From Fredericiella sp038205395 (GTDB taxonomy: Bacteria; Chloroflexota; Anaerolineae; Caldilineales; Caldilineaceae), in contig JBBRBX010000001.1 in the NCBI GenBank assembly GCA_038205395.1, forward strand, positions 1 through 64,000: DNA of 64,000 bases. Reading direction: 5' to 3'. The translations under genes and the position numbers were made by a program. Shown here piece after piece: positions 41,042 through 48,648 of this stretch. The notes below the pieces were generated by a model that made no database searches, was not told the origin of the DNA, and was given only the letters and a program-made list of their open reading frames with translations. The stretch's first letter is position 1; every line of letters begins with the position of its first letter.

Positions 41042-42058
41042 TTAAATCTCGCGTCCCACGGCCTGCGCCACCAGGCGCGCATCACACATCAGTTGTGCAA
41101 AGCGTTCAGGCGTCAAACTTTGGGCGCCATCACTCCAGGCACGCTCCGGGTTGGGGTGCACCTCGATCATCAGCGCATCCGCACCGGCGGCGACAGCAGC
41201 CAGTGTAATCCGGCTGACCAACTGCCACATGCCGGTGCCGTGCGACGGGTCGGCGACAACAGGCAGATGGGTCAGATCCTTGAGCACCGGAATCGCATTG
41301 ATGTCAAAGGTGTTGCGCGTGGCGGTCTCATAGGTGCGAATGCCGCGCTCGCAGAGCATAACGTCCATATTGCCGCCGGCCAGAACATACTCAGCACTCA
41401 TCAACAGTTCTTGAACTGTACCGCTGATGCCACGCTTGAGAAAAACCGGCTTGCGCTGCTTACCCAGCGCCTTGAGCAGCGAGTAATTCTGTGTATTGCG
41501 GGCGCCGACTTGAAAGATGTCAGTGTACTCGCCCACCAAATCCACGTCATCCGGCCCCATCACTTCGGTGATAATCGGCAGTCCCGTAAGTTCACGCGCC
41601 TCAGCCAGATATTTGAGACCTTCTTCACCCAACCCCTGAAAGCTGTACGGGCTGGAGCGCGGTTTGTAGGCCCCGCCGCGCAGGATGGTGGCGCCGGCCG
41701 CCTTCACCATCTGTGCGGTTTCTAAAATCATCTCACGGCTCTCGACGCTGCACGGGCCGGCCATCACCACAATCCGCCTGCCGCCAATCGGTACACTGTT
41801 GATGTTGATGATCGTATTGGCTTCCGAAAAGTCGCGGCTCGCCAGCTTGTAGGGCTGCATGACGCGCATCGTCTTTTCGACGCCTTCCATTACCTCAAAC
41901 GCTTCGTTCTGGATTAAATGCTCGTCAGCGCCAATGACGCCGATAATCGTGCGCGCCTCGCCGCGGCTGAGGTGCACCTTGTAGCCCAGTTCTTCCACCC
42001 GCTTGACCACCGCCTCAACCTGTTTGGGTTCGGCGTGCGACCGCATAACGATGATCAT
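41042..42058 (-). CDS. aroF: 3-deoxy-7-phosphoheptulonate (DAHP) synthase, copy 1
   Basis: A 338-residue first enzyme of the pathway, condensing PEP and erythrose 4-phosphate. Residues 1-70 form a ferredoxin-like regulatory domain (MIIVMRSHAEPKQVEAVVKR), then VVMAGPCSVESREM, GGAYKPRSSPYSFQGLG, VFLKRGISGTVQE, ERGIRTYETATRNT and DPSHGTG define the type I-beta catalytic barrel, as in Thermotoga and Geobacillus. The N-terminal domain usually gives tyrosine/phenylalanine feedback. It is a tandem paralogue of the gene at 42121. Confidence 0.95.
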   Translation of the reverse strand: MIIVMRSHAEPKQVEAVVKRVEELGYKVHLSRGEARTIIGVIGADEHLIQNEAFEVMEGVEKTMRVMQPYKLASRDFSEANTIININSVPIGGRRIVVMAGPCSVESREMILETAQMVKAAGATILRGGAYKPRSSPYSFQGLGEEGLKYLAEARELTGLPIITEVMGPDDVDLVGEYTDIFQVGARNTQNYSLLKALGKQRKPVFLKRGISGTVQELLMSAEYVLAGGNMDVMLCERGIRTYETATRNTFDINAIPVLKDLTHLPVVADPSHGTGMWQLVSRITLAAVAAGADALMIEVHPNPERAWSDGAQSLTPERFAQLMCDARLVAQAVGREI

Positions 42059-42120
42059 TGCTCTTGCTCTCCTTGTTTGTAAAAATGGCGGCCATCTGCA
42101 CTGCTGCCGCCACCTCAGAT

Positions 42121-43164
42121 TCAGGCTAGTTCGCGCGCCGGCTCGGCCACTGTGCGGTCAACAGCAGCAGCAATGCGGCGCAGGCTGCCCATCAGTTCAG
42201 TAAATCCCTCAAGTGTCAGGCTCTGACGGCCATCACTGACGGCAGCATCGGGATCGGGATGAACCTCGATTATCAGCGCATCGGCGCCGGCAGCCACGGC
42301 GGCCCGGCTCATGGCCGGCACCAGTTCGCGCAATCCTGTGCCATGCGATGGATCCGCCACAACGGGCAGATGACTGGATTGTTTTAGCACAGGCACTGCG
42401 TTCAGATCAAAAGTGTTGCGGGTGGCGGTTTCGTAGGTGCGAATGCCACGCTCGCAAAGCATCACGTTGTAATTGCCGTTGCTCACAATATATTCGGCGC
42501 ACATAAGCAATTCGCGAATGGTGCCGCTGATGCCGCGCTTGAGCATGACCGGGCGCGGCTGCTTGCCCACTGCCTGGAGCAGCCCATAATTCTGCATATT
42601 GCGCGCCCCAATCTGCAGAATGTCGGCGTACTCTGCTACCATCGGCACCTGCTCCTCACGCATCACCTCTGTGATTACGGGCAGCCCGGTCGCCTCGCGC
42701 GCGTCAGCCAGGTATTCGAGACCCTTGAGGCCCAACCCTTGAAAATCATAAGGGCTGGTGCGCGGTTTGAAGGCGCCTCCGCGCAGGACCGTGGCGCCTG
42801 CTGCTTTGATAGCCAGGGCGATCTCGACGATCTGGTCGCGACTTTCCACGCTGCACGGGCCGGCCATCACTACGATTTCGCTGCCCCCAATCCTGACCTG
42901 GCCGTTTAGCACATCAATCACCGTGTTATCGGGACGTGCTGTGCGGCTCGCCAGCTTGTAGGGTTCTTGAATGCGCAGCGAGTGCAGTACACCTTCCATC
43001 TGATCAAATACATCGCGGTTGACATGCGTCAGGTCGCCAACCAACGCCACGACTGTACGATTGTCACCATAAATGGGATGGGTTTTGGCGCCCATCGACT
43101 CAGCCTTGCGAATGACGGCCCCAATATCGGCGGCAGTAGCCCCTGGTTTCATAATGACGATCAT
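42121..43164 (-). CDS. aroF: 3-deoxy-7-phosphoheptulonate (DAHP) synthase, copy 2
   Basis: A 347-residue second DAHP synthase with the same layout: N-terminal regulatory domain (MIVIMKPGATAADIGAVIRK), VVMAGPCSVESRDQ, GGAFKPRTSPYDFQGLG, VMLKRGISGTIRE, ERGIRTYETATRNT and DPSHGTG. The two copies agree in all catalytic motifs, with most differences in the N-terminal domain and at the C terminus, so they are likely to differ in feedback control. It lies between pheA (39 bases upstream) and copy 1 (62 bases downstream). Confidence 0.95.
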   Translation of the reverse strand: MIVIMKPGATAADIGAVIRKAESMGAKTHPIYGDNRTVVALVGDLTHVNRDVFDQMEGVLHSLRIQEPYKLASRTARPDNTVIDVLNGQVRIGGSEIVVMAGPCSVESRDQIVEIALAIKAAGATVLRGGAFKPRTSPYDFQGLGLKGLEYLADAREATGLPVITEVMREEQVPMVAEYADILQIGARNMQNYGLLQAVGKQPRPVMLKRGISGTIRELLMCAEYIVSNGNYNVMLCERGIRTYETATRNTFDLNAVPVLKQSSHLPVVADPSHGTGLRELVPAMSRAAVAAGADALIIEVHPDPDAAVSDGRQSLTLEGFTELMGSLRRIAAAVDRTVAEPARELA

Positions 43165-43203
43165 TTTGGTTCCTCTCAGTAGCGCGAAAATGAATGCAGC
43201 GGA

Positions 43204-44067
43204 TCAAATTTGCAGCAATTGGCTTTGGCCGCTGCTGACACCATCAGTTTCCAGCGGCTGTGCAATGGGATAGCTGCCCAACAGCTTGACGAACGCGGCG
43301 CGGTTGAGCAAGCTGACTACGGCCGCACTGATGGCGGGGTCCTGCCAGTGGCCGTCAAGGTCAAGATAAAAGACATACTGCCACGGTCGGTTGCGGCGCG
43401 GGCGGCTTTCCAGCTTGGTCAGGTTGACGCTGCGGTTGGCAAATTCGCCTAGGGCCTGATAAAGCGAGCCGGGTGTATTGGGCACAGCGAAGACCAGGGT
43501 TGTCTTGCAGTTCTCCGCGCGCGCAGGCTCGCCGCGACCTACAACAAAAAAACGGGTATAGTTGTTGGGGCTGTCCTCAATCCGTTCCTCCACGATTTCC
43601 AGCCCGTAGACATGGGCCGCCAACTTACTGGCGATCACGCCCACACCTGCAGCCGGTTCGGCAGCCAAATCTTTGGCGCTGCCGGCTGTGTCGTACCAGG
43701 GGACAGCAGCATACTTGTGGCGGTTTAAATAGCTTTCGCATTGCGCCAACGCCTGCGGATGGCTTCGCACCTGCGTGATCAATGTGGCGCCAGGGGTTAC
43801 AAGCAAATTATGATGCACACGCAGCAGAATCTCGCCATGCAATTTGAGATCATGGTCGAGCAGCAGGTCAAACGATTTATTAATACTGCCTGCCGTCGAA
43901 TTTTCGACTGGAACCGTGCCAAAGGTAGCGCGCCCTGTCTCTACAGCGGCAAAGATATCCTCAAAGGTGCGGCAGGGAAGTGTCTCCACATCTTGACCAA
44001 AATGCTGGTGGCAGGCCTCTTCAGAGAACGCCCCATGTTCACCTTGAAATGCCACAATAGTTGTCAT
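43204..44067 (-). CDS. pheA: Prephenate dehydratase
   Basis: A 287-residue enzyme converting prephenate to phenylpyruvate. The catalytic domain has VAFQGEHGAFSEEA, VPVENSTAGSINKSFDLL and NNYTRFFVVG with the TRF motif. The C-terminal ACT domain (about 190-275) contains NLTKLESRPRRN, the phenylalanine-binding ESRP motif, so feedback inhibition is expected. ATG at 44067 overlaps the aroH stop (ATGA); a GTG at 44085 is an alternative but lies inside the aroH frame. No fused mutase, consistent with a separate AroH. Confidence 0.95.
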   Translation of the reverse strand: MTTIVAFQGEHGAFSEEACHQHFGQDVETLPCRTFEDIFAAVETGRATFGTVPVENSTAGSINKSFDLLLDHDLKLHGEILLRVHHNLLVTPGATLITQVRSHPQALAQCESYLNRHKYAAVPWYDTAGSAKDLAAEPAAGVGVIASKLAAHVYGLEIVEERIEDSPNNYTRFFVVGRGEPARAENCKTTLVFAVPNTPGSLYQALGEFANRSVNLTKLESRPRRNRPWQYVFYLDLDGHWQDPAISAAVVSLLNRAAFVKLLGSYPIAQPLETDGVSSGQSQLLQI

Positions 44068-44510
44068 TGTCCGTTTGCCCTCCACACCTGCAACTGTTCT
44101 TCGATCCAGCGGTTGAGTTCCTGCATATCGACATTTGAAAGCAGCACTGTTTTATCTGGGCGCAGGCGCTGCGCTTCCTTGAGATAAACATGGCAGATGG
44201 CAGACTGGGGGCGCTCCGTGTTCCAGTGCAGGAGCACGCGAATACACATGTTGACCGAGCCGGCGACGTCGATCTCGTGCGAACACATCAGCGGCACATC
44301 GAGCCAGCCCAACTGACGGGCAGCGGTGGCGGGAAAAGCGCTGGCGACATCGGATGTCGTGGTAAAGATAGCGCTGGCGATGTCTTCCTTATGGATTTCG
44401 TTGAGATGGATCATCAGCGCCAGCAGCTCCCGTGTCGCGCGCAGTACCGCTTCGCGTTCGTCCACTTCGACTGTGGTGGCTCCTCGCACACCCCTGCATA
44501 CTGTCGTCAT
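44064..44510 (-). CDS. aroH: Chorismate mutase, AroH class
   Basis: A 148-residue monofunctional chorismate mutase of the Bacillus subtilis AroH trimeric type, rearranging chorismate to prephenate. VRGATTVEVDERE and SAIFTTTSDVASAFPATAAR, with the active-site arginines, and CIRVLLHWNT are characteristic. It heads the aromatic supra-operon, about 80 bases after a predicted start site, and overlaps pheA by four bases. Its leader contains two 16-base direct repeats. Confidence 0.96.
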   Translation of the reverse strand: MTTVCRGVRGATTVEVDEREAVLRATRELLALMIHLNEIHKEDIASAIFTTTSDVASAFPATAARQLGWLDVPLMCSHEIDVAGSVNMCIRVLLHWNTERPQSAICHVYLKEAQRLRPDKTVLLSNVDMQELNRWIEEQLQVWRANGQ

Positions 44511-44545
44511 ACCAACTCTTGACCCTTTGCTTGCTTTATCTTGCA

Positions 44546-44580
44546 GTAATTATGTCTTACCGTAGTTATGTCTTGTCTTA
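44546..44580 (-). repeat. 16-base direct repeats in the aroH leader
   Basis: On the plus strand GTAATTATGTCTTA (44546-44559) and GTAGTTATGTCTTG (44562-44575) repeat with a 16-base period, and a partial TCTTA follows. In the leader RNA they read as two AAGACATAA units. Possible repressor or RNA-binding protein site. Confidence 0.5.
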
Positions 44581-44596
44581 ACAATTTCCTGCGGCG

Positions 44597-44605
44597 ATTC
44601 TATCA
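44597..44605 (-). promoter_or_regulatory. Extended -10 promoter of the aromatic supra-operon
   Basis: Minus-strand TGA TAGAAT, about 85 bases upstream of the aroH start. It precedes the two leader repeats. Confidence 0.45.
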
Positions 44606-44641
44606 TTGCATCGGTGTAAAATCAGCTAGAGCGATCCCAAC

Positions 44642-44675
44642 AAAAAAGCGAGGTTGCTTTCGCCAACCTCGCTTT
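44642..44675 (-). terminator. Terminator upstream of the aromatic supra-operon
   Basis: AAAGCGAGGTTG (44645-44656) and CAACCTCGCTTT (44664-44675) form a 12-bp stem with a 7-base loop. Read on the minus strand it ends in TTTTTTG, so it ends transcription coming from beyond 44700. It lies upstream of the aroH -10 and so is not a simple attenuator for that promoter. Confidence 0.88.
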
Positions 44676-44695
44676 CGTAGCGCTCGTTCGTTTGC

Positions 44696-44926
44696 TTAGT
44701 CAATCAAGCAGCGTGCGTGCTCCGGCGTGGGCTGGCGTCTGGCGATAGCCATAAAAGTAAAAACCAAACCAATAGGAAAAAGCAACAAAAAACCCACGCC
44801 AGGCAGAGCGTAGGTCAGAAAACAGGACAGCAGGCAACAGAGCAGACAACGCAGGCTGCAGCCTGGGCTGTTGATGATGTTGTTGCAAGTTACCGGAGAG
44901 AGACCACATAAGTTGGCAAGCTGTTC
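44696..44926 (-). other. Open frame resembling a small membrane protein, no clear start
   Basis: A minus-strand frame of 76 codons ends at TAA 44696-44698, 20 bases before the terminator. Its C-terminal half reads like a true membrane protein: GVGFLLLFPIGLVFTFMAIA followed by ARRQPTPEHARCLID, preceded by a cysteine-rich stretch (about residues 23-35). No ATG, GTG or TTG occurs early in the frame. A TTG-started 95-codon frame (to 44987) overlaps it in another register. It may be a frameshifted or decayed small gene. Confidence 0.25.
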
Positions 44927-45085
44927 CTAAAGTCGCGCACGGCATAAAACTGCTGCGAAGGGTAGCACGAGGAGGAAAAGTTGTCAAAACGCCGCAGCCT
45001 CTACAGCTAGATGGTCTGCAATAGGCTCATAACCGTATTCAGGAGGTTTTGCGAAATGACGATAGTGCATAGACAATGTGAGCTA

Positions 45086-45166
45086 ATAGACAAATCAATT
45101 GAACTTGGCACAAACCTCCAGTCTACTCGAGCGTGCAATTGTGCCACCTAAATGTGATTTGTCTAT
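45086..45166. repeat. 81-base nested inverted repeat
   Basis: Outer arms ATAGACAAATCA (45086-45097) and TGATTTGTCTAT (45155-45166) are a perfect 12-bp inverted repeat. Inner arms TGGCACAA (45106-45113) and TTGTGCCA (45139-45146) are a perfect 8-bp one. The central loop holds CTCGAG. No T-run follows either strand. It lies 77 bases upstream of the gene at 45243. It could be a cruciform operator, a small RNA hairpin or a miniature mobile element. Confidence 0.7.
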
Positions 45167-45242
45167 AAGCGCTAACCAACAGCGGAGAAATGGCCTCAGC
45201 CTATCTCTTTTGCACAGCAACAGCCGCTTAGGAGAATCTAAC

Positions 45243-45662
45243 GTGTTGAATATTGCAGCCTGGTTTGCGCAGCAGGGTTGGCCGTGTGAAGAAGTCGAGC
45301 CGGGTGTTTGGCACAGTTCCTTCACCGGCGAACGCGGAGAAAGATACGATCTCTATGTGCTGGCCGCAGAGGATTGGGTGCATTTTGCCGTCAGCCCGCT
45401 GCTCCCCGGCAATCCAGCGGGCGAAGCGGAACGGCTCAGCACAGCTTTACTGCAGCTCAATCAAAATCTGCGCCTTGCCCGGCTGGCGCTCGATGCTGAC
45501 GGCGATCTCAATCTGCTGACAGATCTGCCGCTGGCGCATCTTAACAGCGCTTTGTTTGGGCTGACACTGGACTTGCTGGCCTACTACACGGCTAAATTAG
45601 CGCCGGAACTGCGCCTGCTTTTGGCCGATCCGCAGCACCAATCCATTCTCTTTGACAAGTGA
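45243..45662 (+). CDS. YbjN/CesT-like small protein
   Basis: A 139-residue soluble protein with the alternating helix-strand pattern of type III secretion chaperone/YbjN-like folds (VLAAEDWVHFAVSPLL, LLQLNQNLRLARLALDADGD, LNLLTDLPL). Family members occur widely outside secretion systems and are often of unknown function. The GTG at 45243 has AGGAGA seven bases upstream; a longer frame starts inside the 81-base palindrome. It is followed after eight bases by a lipase gene. Confidence 0.72.
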   Translation: MLNIAAWFAQQGWPCEEVEPGVWHSSFTGERGERYDLYVLAAEDWVHFAVSPLLPGNPAGEAERLSTALLQLNQNLRLARLALDADGDLNLLTDLPLAHLNSALFGLTLDLLAYYTAKLAPELRLLLADPQHQSILFDK

Positions 45663-45670
45663 GGCCTCCT

Positions 45671-46525
45671 ATGACACCCAGCAAGACAGCACAGCACAAC
45701 GAATCCACATTTGCCGGCGAGGGTGACATGCAACTTTTCACCCAATCCTGGCTGCCCGAACCGCCGGTGCACGGCGTTATCGCATTGGTGCACGGCTTTG
45801 GCGAACACAGCGGGCGTTACACCTATCTGGCCGAGGCGCTAACAGCGGCGGGCTATGCCTTCAATGCATTTGATCTGCGCGGCCACGGCCACTCGCCGGG
45901 GTTGCGCGGCCATGTGGATCATTGGGAACAATTCTTAGCCGACATTGCCGCATCACTGCCGGTGGCGAGCGCCTTGGCGCCCCAAACACCGCTCTTTCTG
46001 TTTGGCCACAGCATGGGCGGGCTGCTGGCGCTGAATTTCGCTATCCGCCATCCGCAAGGATTAGCCGGCATCATTGCCTCTGCTCCTCTTCTAACACAGC
46101 CCAACGTGGCGCCGTGGCTGAATTTGGCTTCCAGTGTTATGTCACGAATAAAGCCTGATTTCAGCCTGGATACGGGTCTCAAGCCTGAAGTCATCTCGCG
46201 CGACCCAGCCGAAGTGAAACGGTATGCAGAAGATCCCTATGTACATGGGCGCGCGTCGGCGCGTTTGGGTGTGGAACTGCGCAATGCGCAGAGTTGGACA
46301 CAGCAGCACGCTGGCGATCTGCGCATCCCGCTGCTGCTTTATCATGGAACAGGCGATCGACTGGTGCCGATTGCCGGCAGCCGCACCTTTTTCGGCAATG
46401 TGACGGTGGCGGACAAACAGTGGATTGAGTGGCCGGGTGGCTATCATGAGTCGCACAACGATATCCAGCGCAACGAGGTGCTGACGGCAGTGGTGGCCTG
46501 GCTGGCGAGCCACAGCAGCACGTAA
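45671..46525 (+). CDS. Alpha/beta hydrolase, monoacylglycerol lipase-like
   Basis: A 284-residue serine hydrolase of the lysophospholipase/monoacylglycerol lipase group. VHGFGEHSGRYTYLAEAL, FDLRGHGHSPG and the nucleophile elbow GHSMGG are seen in order; the triad is completed by LYHGTGDRLVPIAGS (Asp) and GGYHESHND (His). Cytoplasmic, with no signal peptide. GAGG lies six bases before the ATG. Likely co-transcribed with the preceding YbjN-like gene. Confidence 0.92.
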   Translation: MTPSKTAQHNESTFAGEGDMQLFTQSWLPEPPVHGVIALVHGFGEHSGRYTYLAEALTAAGYAFNAFDLRGHGHSPGLRGHVDHWEQFLADIAASLPVASALAPQTPLFLFGHSMGGLLALNFAIRHPQGLAGIIASAPLLTQPNVAPWLNLASSVMSRIKPDFSLDTGLKPEVISRDPAEVKRYAEDPYVHGRASARLGVELRNAQSWTQQHAGDLRIPLLLYHGTGDRLVPIAGSRTFFGNVTVADKQWIEWPGGYHESHNDIQRNEVLTAVVAWLASHSST

Positions 46526-46619
46526 AGCAGCGGCGGCAGGGAAGAGATGCCGCCACGATTCATTTGCTTACAGCAAAGAACAAATTAAACAACAGCAGAG
46601 GAGGAGCTTTGTGCTCGAA

Positions 46620-47126
46620 CTAGCCCAGCGGATCAGGGATCGGGTCGTTTGGCAGGCGCATCAGTTCTTGATCGAGTTTCTGATTAAGCGCATCGATTTC
46701 CTCACTCAAACGGGCAAGGCGTTCACGGCTCGGCAATCCCATAGCGGCCAGCGCTAGTTCGACACGCTTCTCCACATCGGCATTACTGGTGGCTTTGGCT
46801 GCCGCAGTGTCACCGGGTAGAGACCCTGCAGTACCACCCACCTGCTCCTGCAATTTGCGCATCTCGCCGACTGCTTGCTCTTCCAAATCATTAAACCGGC
46901 GCCGCATCCCGCGGCTCATGCGCTGTCCACGCTGCTCTGCAGATGTAAAAAGGTGGGCGCTGCGTTTTGAGGCGGCGGCAACCCCATCAACCACATAGGC
47001 GCCTAGTCCCAATGAAGCCAAAATAACTTTGCGGCCAGAGGCGCGCACCATCTTTACTCTTTGCTGCCATTGATTCACACCCGCATGCGGCGCAGGCTGT
47101 TCCTGTTGTAACGTAATTGCCGTCAT
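46620..47126 (-). CDS. Phasin-like family protein
   Basis: A 168-residue protein rich in Ala, Gln and Arg with a hydrophobic segment (about 33-50, KVILASLGLGAYVVDGVAAA) and long helices after it, as in poly(hydroxyalkanoate) granule-associated PhaI-like proteins. The C-terminal SEEIDALNQKLDQELMRLP is typical. AGGAGA lies five bases before the ATG. No polyhydroxyalkanoate synthase gene is in the window, so a role on storage granules is only suggested. Two GCGTCATA direct repeats lie about 90 bases upstream. Confidence 0.72.
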   Translation of the reverse strand: MTAITLQQEQPAPHAGVNQWQQRVKMVRASGRKVILASLGLGAYVVDGVAAASKRSAHLFTSAEQRGQRMSRGMRRRFNDLEEQAVGEMRKLQEQVGGTAGSLPGDTAAAKATSNADVEKRVELALAAMGLPSRERLARLSEEIDALNQKLDQELMRLPNDPIPDPLG

Positions 47127-47213
47127 TGGAATCTCCTGTAGAGCGTCACACGCCCTATTGGTTGGCCATATTTTCCAGCGGGAAGTCCGGCCAACAACAT
47201 ACCATAACGCAAC

Positions 47214-47246
47214 GCGTCATAAATAAGTCTAACACGCTGCGTCATA
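47214..47246 (-). promoter_or_regulatory. Direct repeats upstream of the phasin-like gene
   Basis: GCGTCATA occurs at 47214-47221 and 47239-47246, 25 bases apart. The first is embedded in AACGCGTCATA and the second in GCTGCGTCATA. Candidate operator; no -35/-10 pair was placed with confidence. Confidence 0.35.
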
Positions 47247-47301
47247 GAAGTCAATGGCTTCGCGGTACATTTTGGGTACACCTGTTGGACGGGAAGGGCA
47301 G

Positions 47302-48648
47302 CTACTGCGGAAAAAGCGCCGGCAGCAGTTCGGGTGCAAAGTGCGCCACCAAATCATGTGTAATCCCATTGGCGCGCGCGATTGCACCCAGCATGTAGCC
47401 GCTGGGTCGAATCGTGCGCAGTTGTGTAGCCGGTTCGAGTTCCACTACCCCAAAACGCAACCCCCACCCTTCCGACCACTCAAAGTTGTCAGTAAATGTC
47501 CAGTGATAGTAGCCGCACACATCACTGCCGGCCATTAAAGCGCGGTGCACTTGTGCGATGTGGGCCAGCAGCCAGCGCGGACGCTGATCGTCATCCCGAT
47601 CCGGCAACCCATTTTCCGTGATATAAATCGGAACATCATAAATGCCAAGTTCGCGAATCAGTTGGTAGAGCCCATACGGCGCTAGTTCACTATAGACGCC
47701 GCGCCGGCCGCTGTCGGAGAATTCGCCATCCGGCAAGAAGTGCTCCTCACCAAAGAGACGGCGTGGATCAGGTGTGAAACGCACTAAATCGCGTGTGTAG
47801 TAGTTGATGCCGACAAAGTCCATGCTGTGCGCCAGGGCACTGTGATAATCGCCTAGCCCCAGAGGAAAGCGAACATGCCCATCTGCTACGCTGCGCAGCC
47901 AAATGTCCTCTCCGATATAACGTTTTATGCCGGCAGCCATCTGGTCAAGCTTGCTGCGCGGGTTGGAAGGCTGGAACAGCCGCAGTGCCATTGCGGCGCC
48001 GACGGACGCATGGGGTTGAAGGGCATGAATGGTTTGATAAGCTACGCCGTGCGCCAGCAGCAAATTGCGGTAGACACGCAGCGAAGTGAATGAGAACGGC
48101 TTTTCAGGTGGCCAGATCCCACGGAACCAGCCTTGGGCCAGATAAACCAGTGGCTCGTTGATCGTCAACCAGAGGTCACATAAATCGCTGAGGACGGAGA
48201 CAATCAGGCGCACATAATACTGAAAGCGGCTCACGACTTCAGGCTGCTCCCAGCCCCCAGCGCGTTCCAGCCACAGCGGATTGGTGAAATGGTGCAGCGT
48301 CACCATAGGCTTGAGGCCGCGGCTGTGCAGGTCGCTCAGTAACTGGCGATAGCGGTCGATGGCGGCGTGGTCAAATTGGCCTGGCTGCGGCTCGATCCGG
48401 CTCCACTCAATGCTGAGCCGGTGCGTCTGCAGCCCCAGTTGCTGCATAAGAGCAAAATCTTGCTCGGCGTTGGCCCACCAGTCGCAAGCCAACCCACTTC
48501 TGTCTCCATGCCAGATTTTGCCAGGGGTCTGTTCCCATAACCACCATTGATTATTGGTGTTGTTACCTTCCACCTGGTGCGATGAAGTGGCCGTACCCCA
48601 GAGGAAGCCGGAGGGGAATTGCAGTATATCTCTGCTCACAGAATTCAC
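47302..48648 (-). CDS. Beta-glucosidase, glycoside hydrolase family 1
   Basis: A 448-residue enzyme of family GH1 that hydrolyses beta-glucosides with retention. FPSGFLWGTATSSHQVEG is the family N-terminal signature, TINEP carries acid/base Glu165 and ITENG carries nucleophile Glu345. No signal peptide, so it is cytoplasmic. The start is GTG (48648), overlapping the previous gene's stop (GTGA), so the pair is coupled. Possible alternative substrates are beta-galactosides and beta-fucosides. Confidence 0.94.
   Translation of the reverse strand: MNSVSRDILQFPSGFLWGTATSSHQVEGNNTNNQWWLWEQTPGKIWHGDRSGLACDWWANAEQDFALMQQLGLQTHRLSIEWSRIEPQPGQFDHAAIDRYRQLLSDLHSRGLKPMVTLHHFTNPLWLERAGGWEQPEVVSRFQYYVRLIVSVLSDLCDLWLTINEPLVYLAQGWFRGIWPPEKPFSFTSLRVYRNLLLAHGVAYQTIHALQPHASVGAAMALRLFQPSNPRSKLDQMAAGIKRYIGEDIWLRSVADGHVRFPLGLGDYHSALAHSMDFVGINYYTRDLVRFTPDPRRLFGEEHFLPDGEFSDSGRRGVYSELAPYGLYQLIRELGIYDVPIYITENGLPDRDDDQRPRWLLAHIAQVHRALMAGSDVCGYYHWTFTDNFEWSEGWGLRFGVVELEPATQLRTIRPSGYMLGAIARANGITHDLVAHFAPELLPALFPQ

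Noticed and set aside
44642..44675. Hairpin as a tryptophan/phenylalanine attenuator of the aromatic operon
   Set aside because: It lies upstream of the predicted aroH -10 element, and no leader peptide rich in aromatic codons was found.
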